NCBI GenBank assembly: GCA_904420015.1
Contig: CAJFTS010000018.1
Span: 1-64,000 of the forward strand
Direction of reading: 5' to 3'
DNA: 64,000 nucleotides
Source: an uncultured Clostridia bacterium
Lineage (GTDB): Bacteria; Bacillota; Clostridia; Oscillospirales; Acutalibacteraceae
Shown: piece after piece, positions 25,089 through 33,776 of the stretch
Layout of the letters: each line of letters begins with the position of its first letter
Position numbering within the stretch: position 1 is the stretch's first letter
Notes under the pieces: generated by a model
The model's input: the letters and a program-made list of their open reading frames with translations, nothing else
Database searches by the model: none
What the model was told of the DNA's origin: nothing
Position numbers and translations under genes: made by a program

Positions 25089-25757
25089 ATGCATGTGTAC
25101 GTGATGGAGGTATCCCCTTTGCTGCAAGAGGGCGCGCTCGCCTCCTGCCTGCCTCTTCTTTCCGACCGGCGCAGGGAAAAGCTCACCGGGCTCAAGCTGC
25201 CCGCCGACCAGGCCCGCAGCGCCGGGGCGGGGCTTTTGCTGCGCCACGCCCTGCGGGATTCGGCGGGAATTGCCCTGGAAAGGGCCCGGGTAGCCGAAGG
25301 CCCCCACGGCAAGCCTTACCTGGCCGGCCATCCGGCGGTTCATTTCTCCCTGTCCCATTCCGGCCGCTGGGCCGCCTGCGCGGTGGATGCCCGTTCGGTA
25401 GGGGTAGACCTGGAGGAAGTGGGGCCCGCCCGGCTCCCGGTAGCACGGCGCAGCTTCGCTGCGGAGGACTACCAGTACCTGCAGGGGCTCCCCGAACGGG
25501 AACGGGACCTGCTCTTCGCCGCCCTGTGGACGGCCAAGGAAAGCGTCCTCAAATGGGCGGGCGACGGCCTTTCCGGCGGCCTGGGGGAGGTAGCCGTCAA
25601 GCGGCGGCATCTGTGCCCCTCTGCGGCCCGGTACCATCAGGCGCGGCTGACGCTGCACAGCCTGCTGCCCAAGCCCGGCGTGATGCTGACGGCGGCCTCG
25701 GCGGAAAATCAGCAGGATTTCCAGCTTTCCGTGGTCGGGCTCCCCGATCTTTTGTGA
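25089..25757 (+). CDS. 4'-phosphopantetheinyl transferase, Sfp type
   Basis: 222 aa. Pseudo-dimeric Sfp fold. The first lobe ends in HFSLSHSGRWAACAV, the magnesium and CoA motif is VGVDLEEVG, and the second lobe has the WTAKESVLKWAG signature (W-x-x-K-E-S-x-x-K). It transfers the phosphopantetheine arm of CoA to a serine of carrier proteins. No carrier protein, PKS or NRPS gene is in the window, so it may serve fatty-acid ACP or a distant cluster. Its length is typical of Sfp rather than AcpS. Confidence 0.9.
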   Translation: MHVYVMEVSPLLQEGALASCLPLLSDRRREKLTGLKLPADQARSAGAGLLLRHALRDSAGIALERARVAEGPHGKPYLAGHPAVHFSLSHSGRWAACAVDARSVGVDLEEVGPARLPVARRSFAAEDYQYLQGLPERERDLLFAALWTAKESVLKWAGDGLSGGLGEVAVKRRHLCPSAARYHQARLTLHSLLPKPGVMLTAASAENQQDFQLSVVGLPDLL

Positions 25758-25917
25758 TTATTCCGATTTTTCACCTGCGTATCTTTTTGTACATCTCAAT
25801 AAGAAACGGCGGGCTTGGTATAAAAACCTCATGCCGATTCTCCAAAAGGCCGCCCTATGGGGCGGGGTTTTCGGCGGAATATAGCAGAAAATACGGGTAT
25901 TTTTTAAAACCGGCCGC

Positions 25918-25946
25918 TTAACACAGGTTGCGTTGTATGCTATAAT
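25918..25946 (+). promoter_or_regulatory. Promoter of the CDP-sugar cluster
   Basis: TTAACA, 17-bp spacer, TATAAT, 100 bp upstream of rfbF. Confidence 0.6.
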
Positions 25947-26044
25947 AAAAATTATTCGTGCGCTTTTTAACACCCTGCGGGTTTAGGAAGGAAGCCATTC
26001 CAGGCGTCAGGCCCGCCGGACGATGGATTGAGAGGATGTAACCG

Positions 26045-26821
26045 ATGAAAGTTGTCATTTTGGCCGGCGGGTTCGGCACCCGCATTTCGGAAGAAAGCCA
26101 CTTAAAGCCCAAGCCCATGATCGAGATCGGCGAGCAGCCGATTTTGTGGCATATCATGAAGCAGTATTCCCATTACGGCTATCACGATTTCGTGATCTGC
26201 CTGGGCTACAAAGCCTATGTGATTAAGGAGTATTTCTCCGATTATTTCCTGCACACGTCGGACATCACCTTTGATCTTGCCAACAACAAAATGACGGTGC
26301 ACAACAACTTCTCCGAGCCGTGGAAGGTAACGCTGGTGGACACGGGTCTGAAAACCATGACCGGCGGCCGGGTCAAACGCATCCAGGAATACGTCGGCAA
26401 CGAGCCTTTTATGCTCACCTACGGCGACGGGGTGTCCGATGTGGACATCACTAAGCTGGCGGCGTTTCACAAGAGCCATGGCAAAATCGCCACCATGACC
26501 GCCATCAACGCGGGCCAGCGGTTCGGCGTGCTGGAGGTGGGCGGGGACAACACCATCCACGCCTTCCGGGAAAAGTCCAAGGACGACGGCAGCCTGATTA
26601 ACGGCGGCTTTATGGTCTTAAACCCGGAGATTTTCCAGTATATTGCGGGCGATTCCACGGTATTTGAAAAGGAGCCGCTGGAGACGGTGGCGAAGATGGG
26701 CGAGCTGATGGCCTATAAGCACAACGGCTTTTGGCACTGCATGGACACGCAGCGGGATAAGATGCGGCTGGAAGAAATGTGGGCGTCGGGAGCGGCGCCG
26801 TGGAAGGTGTGGAGCGATTGA
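26045..26821 (+). CDS. rfbF: Glucose-1-phosphate cytidylyltransferase
   Basis: 258 aa. Nucleotidyltransferase with the N-terminal LAGGFGTRISEES signature, KPKPMIEIGEQPILWHIMK, YGDGVSDVDI and NGGFMVLNPEIF, matching RfbF/DdhA. It converts glucose-1-phosphate and CTP to CDP-glucose, the first step to CDP-3,6-dideoxyhexoses. Its stop overlaps the rfbG start (TGATG). First gene of the cluster, 100 bp from a good promoter. Confidence 0.96.
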   Translation: MKVVILAGGFGTRISEESHLKPKPMIEIGEQPILWHIMKQYSHYGYHDFVICLGYKAYVIKEYFSDYFLHTSDITFDLANNKMTVHNNFSEPWKVTLVDTGLKTMTGGRVKRIQEYVGNEPFMLTYGDGVSDVDITKLAAFHKSHGKIATMTAINAGQRFGVLEVGGDNTIHAFREKSKDDGSLINGGFMVLNPEIFQYIAGDSTVFEKEPLETVAKMGELMAYKHNGFWHCMDTQRDKMRLEEMWASGAAPWKVWSD

Positions 26822-27891
26822 TGTTTGATCCCTCGTTTTATAAGGACAAAAAGGTACTGGTCACCGGGCACACCGGCTTTAAGGGCACCTGGCTTTGCAA
26901 AATGCTCATCGGCGCGGGCGCGTGGGTGACGGGGTATTCCCTGGTCCCCCCTACCGAGCCCAATCTCTTTGATCTGTCCGGCATCGCGGACGATATGGTC
27001 TCCATCATCGGGGACATCCGGGACCTGCCCCGGCTGCGGGAGGTGTTCGCCATGGCGCGGCCGGAGATCGTCCTGCATCTGGCGGCACAGCCGATCGTGC
27101 GCGACTCCTATAAGGAGCCGGTGTATACCTACGAGACCAATGTGATGGGCACGGTAAACGTCCTCGAATGTGTCCGGGAATTCGACAGTGTGGTTTCCTT
27201 CCTGAATGTGACCACCGACAAGGTGTATCAGAACAACGAGTGGGAGTGGGGCTACCGGGAAAACGAGCCCCTCGACGGCTTCGACCCCTATTCCAACTCC
27301 AAGTCCTGCTCGGAGCTGGTGACCCACAGCTATAAAAACTCCTTCTTTGCCGACGGGAGGGTGGCCGTTTCCACCGCCCGGGCCGGCAACGTCATCGGCG
27401 GCGGGGATTTTGCCAACGACCGCATCATTCCCGACTGCGTGCGCGCGGTGGAAAAGGGCGAGGAGATCGTGGTGCGAAACCCCCATTCCACCCGCCCCTA
27501 CCAGCATGTGCTTGAGCCGCTGGGCGCCTACCTGATGATTGCGCAGAAGCAGTATGAAATGGAAAAATTTGCGGGATACTACAACGTAGGCCCCGATGAA
27601 TGCGACTGCGTCACCACCGGCGAGCTGGTCACCCTTTTCTGTGAGAAATGGGGCGGCGGGGCCAAGTGGGTCAACAAATCGGTAGGCGGCCCTCACGAGG
27701 CCAATTTCTTAAAGCTCGACTGTTCCAAGCTCAAGTCTACCTTCGGCTGGAAGCCCCGCTGGCATGTGGCCGAGGCGGTGGAAAAAACGGTGGAATGGAC
27801 GAAGGTCTATTTGGCGGGCGGCGACGTGTCCGCCTGTATGGACGGACAGATTGCGGAATTTTACAAAGAACCGGAGGTACGCTATGTTTGA
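26821..27891 (+). CDS. rfbG: CDP-glucose 4,6-dehydratase
   Basis: 356 aa from ATG 26821, which overlaps the rfbF stop. Extended SDR fold: NAD motif TGHTGFKGTWL, VLHLAAQPIV, and the catalytic Y-x3-K (YSNSKSCSE); VTTDKVYQNNEW supplies the Asp/Glu region of 4,6-dehydratases. It makes CDP-4-dehydro-6-deoxyglucose from CDP-glucose. Its last 8 bases overlap rfbH. Confidence 0.96.
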   Translation: MFDPSFYKDKKVLVTGHTGFKGTWLCKMLIGAGAWVTGYSLVPPTEPNLFDLSGIADDMVSIIGDIRDLPRLREVFAMARPEIVLHLAAQPIVRDSYKEPVYTYETNVMGTVNVLECVREFDSVVSFLNVTTDKVYQNNEWEWGYRENEPLDGFDPYSNSKSCSELVTHSYKNSFFADGRVAVSTARAGNVIGGGDFANDRIIPDCVRAVEKGEEIVVRNPHSTRPYQHVLEPLGAYLMIAQKQYEMEKFAGYYNVGPDECDCVTTGELVTLFCEKWGGGAKWVNKSVGGPHEANFLKLDCSKLKSTFGWKPRWHVAEAVEKTVEWTKVYLAGGDVSACMDGQIAEFYKEPEVRYV

Positions 27892-29224
27892 AAATAAGAC
27901 CGAAGGACAGGCGAAGGAACAGATTTTGGAGATGGTGGCCGCTTACTGCGACCGTTTCCACAACCAAAAGAAGCCCTTTGAAGAGGGCCAGCGGATCCCC
28001 TACGCCTCCCGGGTGTACGACCATGAGGAAATGGTCAACCTGGTGGACAGCGCGCTGGAATTCTGGCTGACCGCCGGGCGGTACACCGACCAGTTTGAGG
28101 CGCAGTTTGCCGAATACCTGGGGGTCAAATACTGCTCGCTGGTCAACTCCGGCTCCTCGGCGAACCTCATCGCCTTTATGGCGCTCACCTCCCCGCTGCT
28201 GGGCGAACGGGCCATCCGCCCGGGCGACGAGGTGATTACGGTGGCGGCGGGCTTCCCCACCACGGTGGCCCCGGTGATCCAGTACGGCGCCGTCCCGGTC
28301 TTTGTCGACATGACCATCCCCCAGTACAACCTGGACGTGTCCATGCTGGAAAAAGCCTTGTCCGGCAAGACCAAGGCGGTTATGGCCGCCCACACCCTGG
28401 GCAACCCCTTCGACCTGAAGGCGGTCAAGGAATTCTGCTCAAAGCACGGCCTGTGGCTCATCGAGGACAACTGCGACGCCTTAGGCTCCAAGTATACCAT
28501 CGACGGGGTGGAGAAGTTTACCGGCACCGTCGGGGACATCGGCACCTCCAGCTTCTATCCCCCTCACCACATGACCATGGGGGAAGGCGGCGCGGTCTAC
28601 ACCGACGACCCGCTGCTTCACAAGATCATCCGTTCCTTCCGGGACTGGGGAAGGGACTGCATCTGCCCCTCCGGGCGGGACAACCTCTGCCAGCACCGGT
28701 TTGACAAGCAGTATGGGGAGCTGCCGCTGGGTTACGACCACAAGTATGTCTATTCCCACTTCGGCTACAACCTCAAGGCCACCGATATGCAGGCGGCCGT
28801 GGGGGTGGCGCAGCTGAAAAAATTCCCTTCCTTTGTGGAAAAACGCCGGCACAATTTCGACCGGCTCAAGGCGGCGTTGCAGGATGTCTCGGACAAGCTG
28901 ATCCTGCCCGAACCCTGCGCCTATTCCCGTCCCAGCTGGTTCGGGTTCCTTCTGACCTGCAGGGAAGGAGTGGACCGCAACCAGGTGGTGCAGGTTGTGG
29001 AGAGCAAGGGCGTGCAGACGCGGATGCTCTTCGCCGGCAATCTAACCAAGCATCCCTGCTTCGACGAGATGCGCAAAACCGGCAAGGGCTACCGGATCGT
29101 GGGCGATCTCAGGGAAACCGACCGGATTATGAACGACACCTTCTGGGTGGGGGTCTATCCGGGCATGACCGATGAAATGATCGATTACATGGCGAAAACC
29201 ATCAAGGAAGCTGTGAAGGCATGA
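27884..29224 (+). CDS. rfbH: CDP-4-dehydro-6-deoxyglucose 3-dehydratase (E1)
   Basis: 446 aa from ATG 27884. DegT-fold PMP enzyme of the RfbH/DdhC group. The usual PLP lysine is replaced by His (SSFYPPHHMTMGEGG), the hallmark of E1. The [2Fe-2S] cysteines lie in GRDCICPSGRDNLCQHRF. With a reductase it removes the 3-OH to give CDP-4-dehydro-3,6-dideoxyglucose. The partner E3 reductase (DdhD) is not in the window, so electrons must come from a distant reductase or a ferredoxin. The stop overlaps the start of gtrA (4 bp). Confidence 0.95.
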   Translation: MFENKTEGQAKEQILEMVAAYCDRFHNQKKPFEEGQRIPYASRVYDHEEMVNLVDSALEFWLTAGRYTDQFEAQFAEYLGVKYCSLVNSGSSANLIAFMALTSPLLGERAIRPGDEVITVAAGFPTTVAPVIQYGAVPVFVDMTIPQYNLDVSMLEKALSGKTKAVMAAHTLGNPFDLKAVKEFCSKHGLWLIEDNCDALGSKYTIDGVEKFTGTVGDIGTSSFYPPHHMTMGEGGAVYTDDPLLHKIIRSFRDWGRDCICPSGRDNLCQHRFDKQYGELPLGYDHKYVYSHFGYNLKATDMQAAVGVAQLKKFPSFVEKRRHNFDRLKAALQDVSDKLILPEPCAYSRPSWFGFLLTCREGVDRNQVVQVVESKGVQTRMLFAGNLTKHPCFDEMRKTGKGYRIVGDLRETDRIMNDTFWVGVYPGMTDEMIDYMAKTIKEAVKA

Positions 29225-29652
29225 TAAAGCGCCTCTTAGATAAATTCAACATCCATAGCAAGGAAGATTTCTGGAAGTTTGTCTGGCAGTTTGTAAAATT
29301 CGGCCTGGTGGGCGTGTCCAACACCCTCATCAGCCTGGCGGTCTACTATGCGGTGGTGCTGCTTATGGGGGTGGAGCATTATATCCTGGCAAACACCCTG
29401 GGCTTTGTCATCAGCGTCATCAACGCCTACATCTGGAACAGCAAGTTCGTCTTTCAGAAAAAGGACCGCAAACACGGCAAATCCTTTGTAAAGGTGTTTG
29501 TCTCTTACGGGAGCACCTTCCTGCTGGGCACCGGCTTCCTCTTTGTGCTGGTGCATTACTGGAATGTTTCTGAGATGATTGCGCCCATTATCAACCTGCT
29601 CTTAACCATCCCGCTGAATTTTTTACTCAACAAGTTTTGGGCGTTTAAATAA
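29221..29652 (+). CDS. gtrA: GtrA family membrane protein (lipid-linked sugar flippase)
   Basis: 143 aa with four predicted membrane helices: about 25-45, 50-72, 92-112 and 118-138. The KFGLVGVSNTLISLAVYY start and C-terminal LLNKFWAFK are typical GtrA features. The family flips undecaprenyl-phosphate-linked monosaccharides across the membrane. ATGA overlap with rfbH puts it in the same operon. The GtrB-like transferase and a GT-C enzyme follow further on, completing a three-component system. Confidence 0.92.
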   Translation: MIKRLLDKFNIHSKEDFWKFVWQFVKFGLVGVSNTLISLAVYYAVVLLMGVEHYILANTLGFVISVINAYIWNSKFVFQKKDRKHGKSFVKVFVSYGSTFLLGTGFLFVLVHYWNVSEMIAPIINLLLTIPLNFLLNKFWAFK

Positions 29653-29995
29653 CGGATATGTACTGCCGAAGGGTGCCTTCCGGGCGCCTTTCGGCACTCT
29701 GCTTGTCTTGGAGAAAAGCGCATCCATCCTTTATTTCGTATTTTCCATAGCTTTTCGCTGCATTTGTTTGTCGGGCGGCCCTCTTCCCTTTTTAATTGCG
29801 CTCGGTTCCCGCCGGATTTGCGCCTTTACTGCAAAGGGGCCGGGCGAAAGGGCTTTTTCCTTGCAGGCGCTCCTGTGGGGGCATCATGGGATGCGCCGCC
29901 TGCCGGCATGGGCAAATACCGCGTTCCCTTTTCCAGCGGCCTGGGGGATCTGCGGGTAAACCATCCTTCGGCCGCTGGAGAAACGGTGGTCTATT
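29653..29995. other. Intergenic region inside the CDP-sugar cluster
   Basis: A hairpin at 29664-29696 (TGCCGAA/TTCGGCA arms) could be an incomplete terminator; it lacks a T tail. A longer stem CCAGCGGCC / GGCCGCTGG spans 29936-29982, just before the next gene. The 83-codon ORF at 29708 has no ribosome site and looks spurious. Confidence 0.45.
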
Positions 29996-31813
29996 ATGAG
30001 AATCAAGGTATCCAACTACATCTCCGACTTCTTGGTGCGAAACGGGATTTCCCACGCGTTTACCGTGACCGGCGGGGGCGCCATGCATTTAAACGACGCG
30101 CTGGGCCATCAGGAGGGCCTGACCTGCATCTATAACCACCACGAGCAGGCCTGCGCCATTGCGGCGGAAAGCTATGCGCGCATTCACAACAAAATTGCGG
30201 CGGTCTGCGTGACCACGGGGCCGGGCGGCTCCAACGCCATCACGGGGGTGCTGGGCGGATATCTGGATTCCATCCCTATGCTCATCCTTTCCGGCCAAGT
30301 GCGTTACGATACCACCGCCCGCAGCACGGGGCTGGGCATCCGGGCCATGGGGGATCAGGAATTCGACATTGTCAAGGCCATCGGCTGCATGACAAAATAC
30401 AGCGAGATGGTGGTGGAGCCGAAACGGATCCGCTACTGCCTGGAAAAAGCCCTCTATCTGGCGCAGCACGGCCGGCCCGGCCCCTGCTGGCTGGATATCC
30501 CGCTCAACGTACAGGGCGGATATGTGGACACGGACGAGCTGGAGGGCTTTGATCCGGGCGAATGCGAAGGGGAGCTGCCTCCCCCCATCTCCGGGGAGAC
30601 GGTTGCCGCCGTCCTGCAGCGGGTGAAGGAAGCGAAGCGCCCGGTTTTCAACGTGGGCAACGGGGTGCGTATTTCCGGCGGGTTCGACGCTTTCTGCCGG
30701 GTGGTGGAAAAGCTGGGCATCCCGGTGGTCACCGGGTGGAACAGCATCGACGCCATCTACGACGCCCATCCCCTTTATGTGGGCCGGGCGGGCATTATGG
30801 GGGACCGGGCGGGTAACTTTGCCGTACAAAACAGCGACCTGGTTCTTTCCATCGGCAGCCGCCTGAGCATCCGCCAGGTGGGGTATAACTACGAAACCTG
30901 GGCAAGGGAAGCTTATGTCATTATGGAGGACGCGGACGCCGAAGAGCTGAAAAAGCCGACGCTGCATGTGGACATGCCGATTCACGGGGACGCGAAGGAG
31001 CTGCTTGAGAAGCTCGACGCCGCCCTCCCCGAGGGAAACGTGCTGTTCGACGGGAAGGACTGGATTGCCCGCTGCCAGGGCTGGAAGCGGGAATATCCGG
31101 TGGTGCAGAGGAAGCACTACGAGGCGAAGGGGCCGGCCAACGTCTACTGCTTTATCAAGGAGCTCAGCCGCCGCCTCCATGAAAACCAGATTACGGTGGT
31201 GGGCAACGGCTCCGCCTGCGTGGTGGGCAGCCACGGCTATGAAATCAAGAAGGGGCAGCGGTTTATCATCAACTCCGCCATCGCCTCCATGGGGTATGAC
31301 CTTCCCGCCGTAATCGGCGCGTGCGTGGCCGACCACAGCCAGGACCTGATCTGCGTCACCGGGGACGGCAGCATTCAGATGAACCTGCAGGAACTGCAAA
31401 CCATCATCCATCATCAGATGCCCATTAAAATTTTCCTCATCAACAACGGCGGTTACCATTCCATCCGCCAGACCCAGAAGAATTTCTTTGGGGAACCGCT
31501 GGTGGGCATCGGCGTGGACAGCGGGGATTTGAGCTTCCCGGATATGTCCAAGCTGGCGCCGGCTTACGGCTATCCGTATGTATGCGCCAGAAGCAACGAG
31601 GAGCTGGGAACTGCCATTGAGGAGACGCTGGCTAAGAAGGGGCCTGCCGTCTGCGAGGTATTCGTGTCGCTGGATCAGCGGTTTGAACCGAAATCCGCCA
31701 CCAAGCGGATGCCCGACGGCACCCTTGTCTCGGCGCCGTTGGAGGATTTGGCTCCCTTTTTGGAGCGGGAGGAATTCTTGAAAAACATGCTCATTCAGCC
31801 GGTTACGGAATAA
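29996..31813 (+). CDS. ThDP-dependent enzyme, acetolactate synthase-like (possible YerE type)
   Basis: 605 aa, three-domain ThDP enzyme of the AHAS/IlvB type. N-terminal Pyr domain with HHEQACAIAAESYAR (catalytic Glu) and TTGPGGSNAITG; central domain with NVGNGVRISGG; C-terminal PP domain with the ThDP motif VTGDGSIQMNLQELQTI through LINNGGYHS. AHAS-like enzymes next to rfbFGH include YerE, which adds a two-carbon unit from pyruvate to C4 of a CDP-4-keto-3,6-dideoxyhexose to make yersiniose. The SDR gene next door would fit as the YerF reductase. ThDP-enzyme call is firm; YerE role is inference. Confidence 0.85.
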   Translation: MRIKVSNYISDFLVRNGISHAFTVTGGGAMHLNDALGHQEGLTCIYNHHEQACAIAAESYARIHNKIAAVCVTTGPGGSNAITGVLGGYLDSIPMLILSGQVRYDTTARSTGLGIRAMGDQEFDIVKAIGCMTKYSEMVVEPKRIRYCLEKALYLAQHGRPGPCWLDIPLNVQGGYVDTDELEGFDPGECEGELPPPISGETVAAVLQRVKEAKRPVFNVGNGVRISGGFDAFCRVVEKLGIPVVTGWNSIDAIYDAHPLYVGRAGIMGDRAGNFAVQNSDLVLSIGSRLSIRQVGYNYETWAREAYVIMEDADAEELKKPTLHVDMPIHGDAKELLEKLDAALPEGNVLFDGKDWIARCQGWKREYPVVQRKHYEAKGPANVYCFIKELSRRLHENQITVVGNGSACVVGSHGYEIKKGQRFIINSAIASMGYDLPAVIGACVADHSQDLICVTGDGSIQMNLQELQTIIHHQMPIKIFLINNGGYHSIRQTQKNFFGEPLVGIGVDSGDLSFPDMSKLAPAYGYPYVCARSNEELGTAIEETLAKKGPAVCEVFVSLDQRFEPKSATKRMPDGTLVSAPLEDLAPFLEREEFLKNMLIQPVTE

Positions 31814-31824
31814 GGGGGCGGCCC

Positions 31825-32757
31825 ATGCAAACGCTTAAAAACGCCGTCGTCACCGGCGCCACCGGTATGATCGGCATCAACTTAATCGAGCGGCTGCTCA
31901 AGGAAGGGGCGGAGGTATTGGCCCTAATCCGGCCCCATTCGCCCAACGCCGGGCGGCTGCCGAAGGAAAAGGGGCTCACCGTACGCGAGTGCGGGCTTAG
32001 CGGCCTGTCGGCCCTCGCCGGGGAAATAGAGGGCCGGTACGACGCCTTCTTCCATCTCGGCTGGGACGGTACCTTTGGGGAAAGCCGCAACGACATGCGG
32101 CTGCAAAACCAAAACGTCCGGTATACGCTGGATGCGGTCGCTCTGGCCGGCGCCTTAGGCTGCCAGGTCTTTGTGGGGGCCGGGTCCCAGGCGGAATACG
32201 GACGGGTGTCCGGCCCGCTTTCGGCAAACACACCGGCGTTTCCGGAAAACGGATACGGCATTGCCAAGCTTTGCGCCGGGCAGATGAGCCGCATTGCCTG
32301 CAAGCAGCGGGGGATCCGGCATGTCTGGGCAAGGATCCTCAGCGTTTACGGCACCTATGAGGGGCCTAATACCATGGTGATGTCCAGCATCCGCAAGCTG
32401 CTCCGGGGAGAGATCCCCCCGTACACCAAAAGCGAGCAGATGTGGGACTATCTCTTTTCCGAGGACGCCGCAAACGGCCTGTACCGGATGGCCCTAAGGG
32501 GACGGGACGGCGGGGTTTACTGTCTGGGAAGCGGCCGGGCAAGGCCGCTGCGGGAATACATTTTGCAAATCCGGGACGCGGTGGACCCGTCCCTTCCGGT
32601 TGAGATCGGCGCCCTTCCTTATGCGCCAAACCAGGTGATGTACCTGTGCGCCGATATCGCCGCCCTCACCAAGGACACAGGCTTCCTTCCGCAGGTCCCC
32701 TTTGAAGAGGGCATTCAAAAAACGGTGGCGTGGTGCAAAAAGGAGTTGGGGTTATGA
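31825..32757 (+). CDS. NAD-dependent epimerase/dehydratase (SDR; possible YerF-type reductase)
   Basis: 310 aa extended SDR. NAD motif TGATGMIGINLIERL at the N-terminus, FVGAGSQAEYG, and the catalytic Y-x3-K (YGIAKLCAG). It follows the ThDP gene by 11 bp and overlaps the next gene (ATGA). By position it could reduce the keto group made by the ThDP enzyme or the C4 ketone of the CDP-sugar. Sequence alone cannot separate a reductase, an epimerase and a dehydratase. Confidence 0.85.
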   Translation: MQTLKNAVVTGATGMIGINLIERLLKEGAEVLALIRPHSPNAGRLPKEKGLTVRECGLSGLSALAGEIEGRYDAFFHLGWDGTFGESRNDMRLQNQNVRYTLDAVALAGALGCQVFVGAGSQAEYGRVSGPLSANTPAFPENGYGIAKLCAGQMSRIACKQRGIRHVWARILSVYGTYEGPNTMVMSSIRKLLRGEIPPYTKSEQMWDYLFSEDAANGLYRMALRGRDGGVYCLGSGRARPLREYILQIRDAVDPSLPVEIGALPYAPNQVMYLCADIAALTKDTGFLPQVPFEEGIQKTVAWCKKELGL

Positions 32758-33776
32758 GCCAGGAGAAGCAGAGGAAGCCGGTTTCGGCGGCCGAACAGAA
32801 AACAGTAAGTATTTTAGTTCCATGTTATAACGAAGAGGAAAATGTCGTTCCCCTCAGCGACGCCATCCGCAAGACCTTTCGGGAGGAATTGCCCTCCTAT
32901 CGGTATGAGCTGGTCTTTATCGACAACTGTTCCACCGACCATACCCGGGAAAAGCTGGCGGCTCTTTGCGCAGGGGACCCGGACATCAAAGCCATCTTCA
33001 ACGCCAAGAACTTCGGGCAGTTCAACTCCCCTTACTACGGCATGCTGCAAACGACGGGGGACTGCACGGTGCTGCTGGCGGCGGATTTTCAGGACCCGGT
33101 GGAGATGATCCCGAAATTCGTCAAGGAATGGGAAAACGGGTATAAAATTGTCATCGGGATTAAGACCACCAGCAAGGAAAACAAAATGATGTATTTCCTT
33201 CGTTCCTGCTACTATAAGATGATTAAGAAGCTTTCGAATGTCGAGCAGATTGAGCATTTTACCGGCTTCGGTCTTTATGACAAAAGCTTTATCGACGTAT
33301 TGCGGGACTTAGACGACCCGACGCCGTTTTTGCGGGGGATTGTGGCGGAGCTGGGGTATAAGCGCAAGGAGATCCCTTACGAGCAGCCGCGCCGCCGGGC
33401 CGGGAAAACCAGCAACAATTTCTATAAGCTTTACGACGCCGCCATGCTGAGTATCACCTCCTACACCAAGGTGGTATTGCGTCTGGCGACGATTATTGGT
33501 TTTATTTTTTCCGCCGTCAGCTTTCTCATCGCGTTGGTGTACCTGATTCTAAAGCTGATTTTTTGGGATACCTTTCCGGCCGGAACCGCGCCCATCCTGA
33601 TCGGGGTATTCTTGATGGGGTCGGTTCAGCTCTTCTTTATCGGCTTTTTGGGGGAATATATCCTCAATATGAACACCCGTATTATGAAGCGGCCGCTGGT
33701 CATTGAAGAAAAACGGCTGAATTTTGAGGAGAAGAATGAGGAGGAAAGAAGAAATGACAATGACGCACAGGCTTAA
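32754..33776 (+). CDS. GT2 polyprenyl-phosphate glycosyltransferase, GtrB/ArnC/DPM1-like
   Basis: 340 aa from ATG 32754. Cytoplasmic GT2 domain: ILVPCYNEEENVVPL, FIDNCSTDHTREK, the DxD-like AADFQDPVEMI, and GFGLYDKSF. Two membrane helices follow near 255-280 and 290-315, with ILNMNTRIMKRPLVIEEK at the end, as in GtrB and ArnC. It should load a nucleotide sugar onto undecaprenyl phosphate on the inner face for GtrA to flip. The donor here may be the CDP-sugar made upstream, which would be unusual. Confidence 0.92.
   Translation: MSQEKQRKPVSAAEQKTVSILVPCYNEEENVVPLSDAIRKTFREELPSYRYELVFIDNCSTDHTREKLAALCAGDPDIKAIFNAKNFGQFNSPYYGMLQTTGDCTVLLAADFQDPVEMIPKFVKEWENGYKIVIGIKTTSKENKMMYFLRSCYYKMIKKLSNVEQIEHFTGFGLYDKSFIDVLRDLDDPTPFLRGIVAELGYKRKEIPYEQPRRRAGKTSNNFYKLYDAAMLSITSYTKVVLRLATIIGFIFSAVSFLIALVYLILKLIFWDTFPAGTAPILIGVFLMGSVQLFFIGFLGEYILNMNTRIMKRPLVIEEKRLNFEEKNEEERRNDNDAQA

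Noticed and set aside
29708-29959. 83-codon ORF between gtrA and the ThDP gene
   Set aside because: No ribosome site, poor coding character; treated as intergenic.
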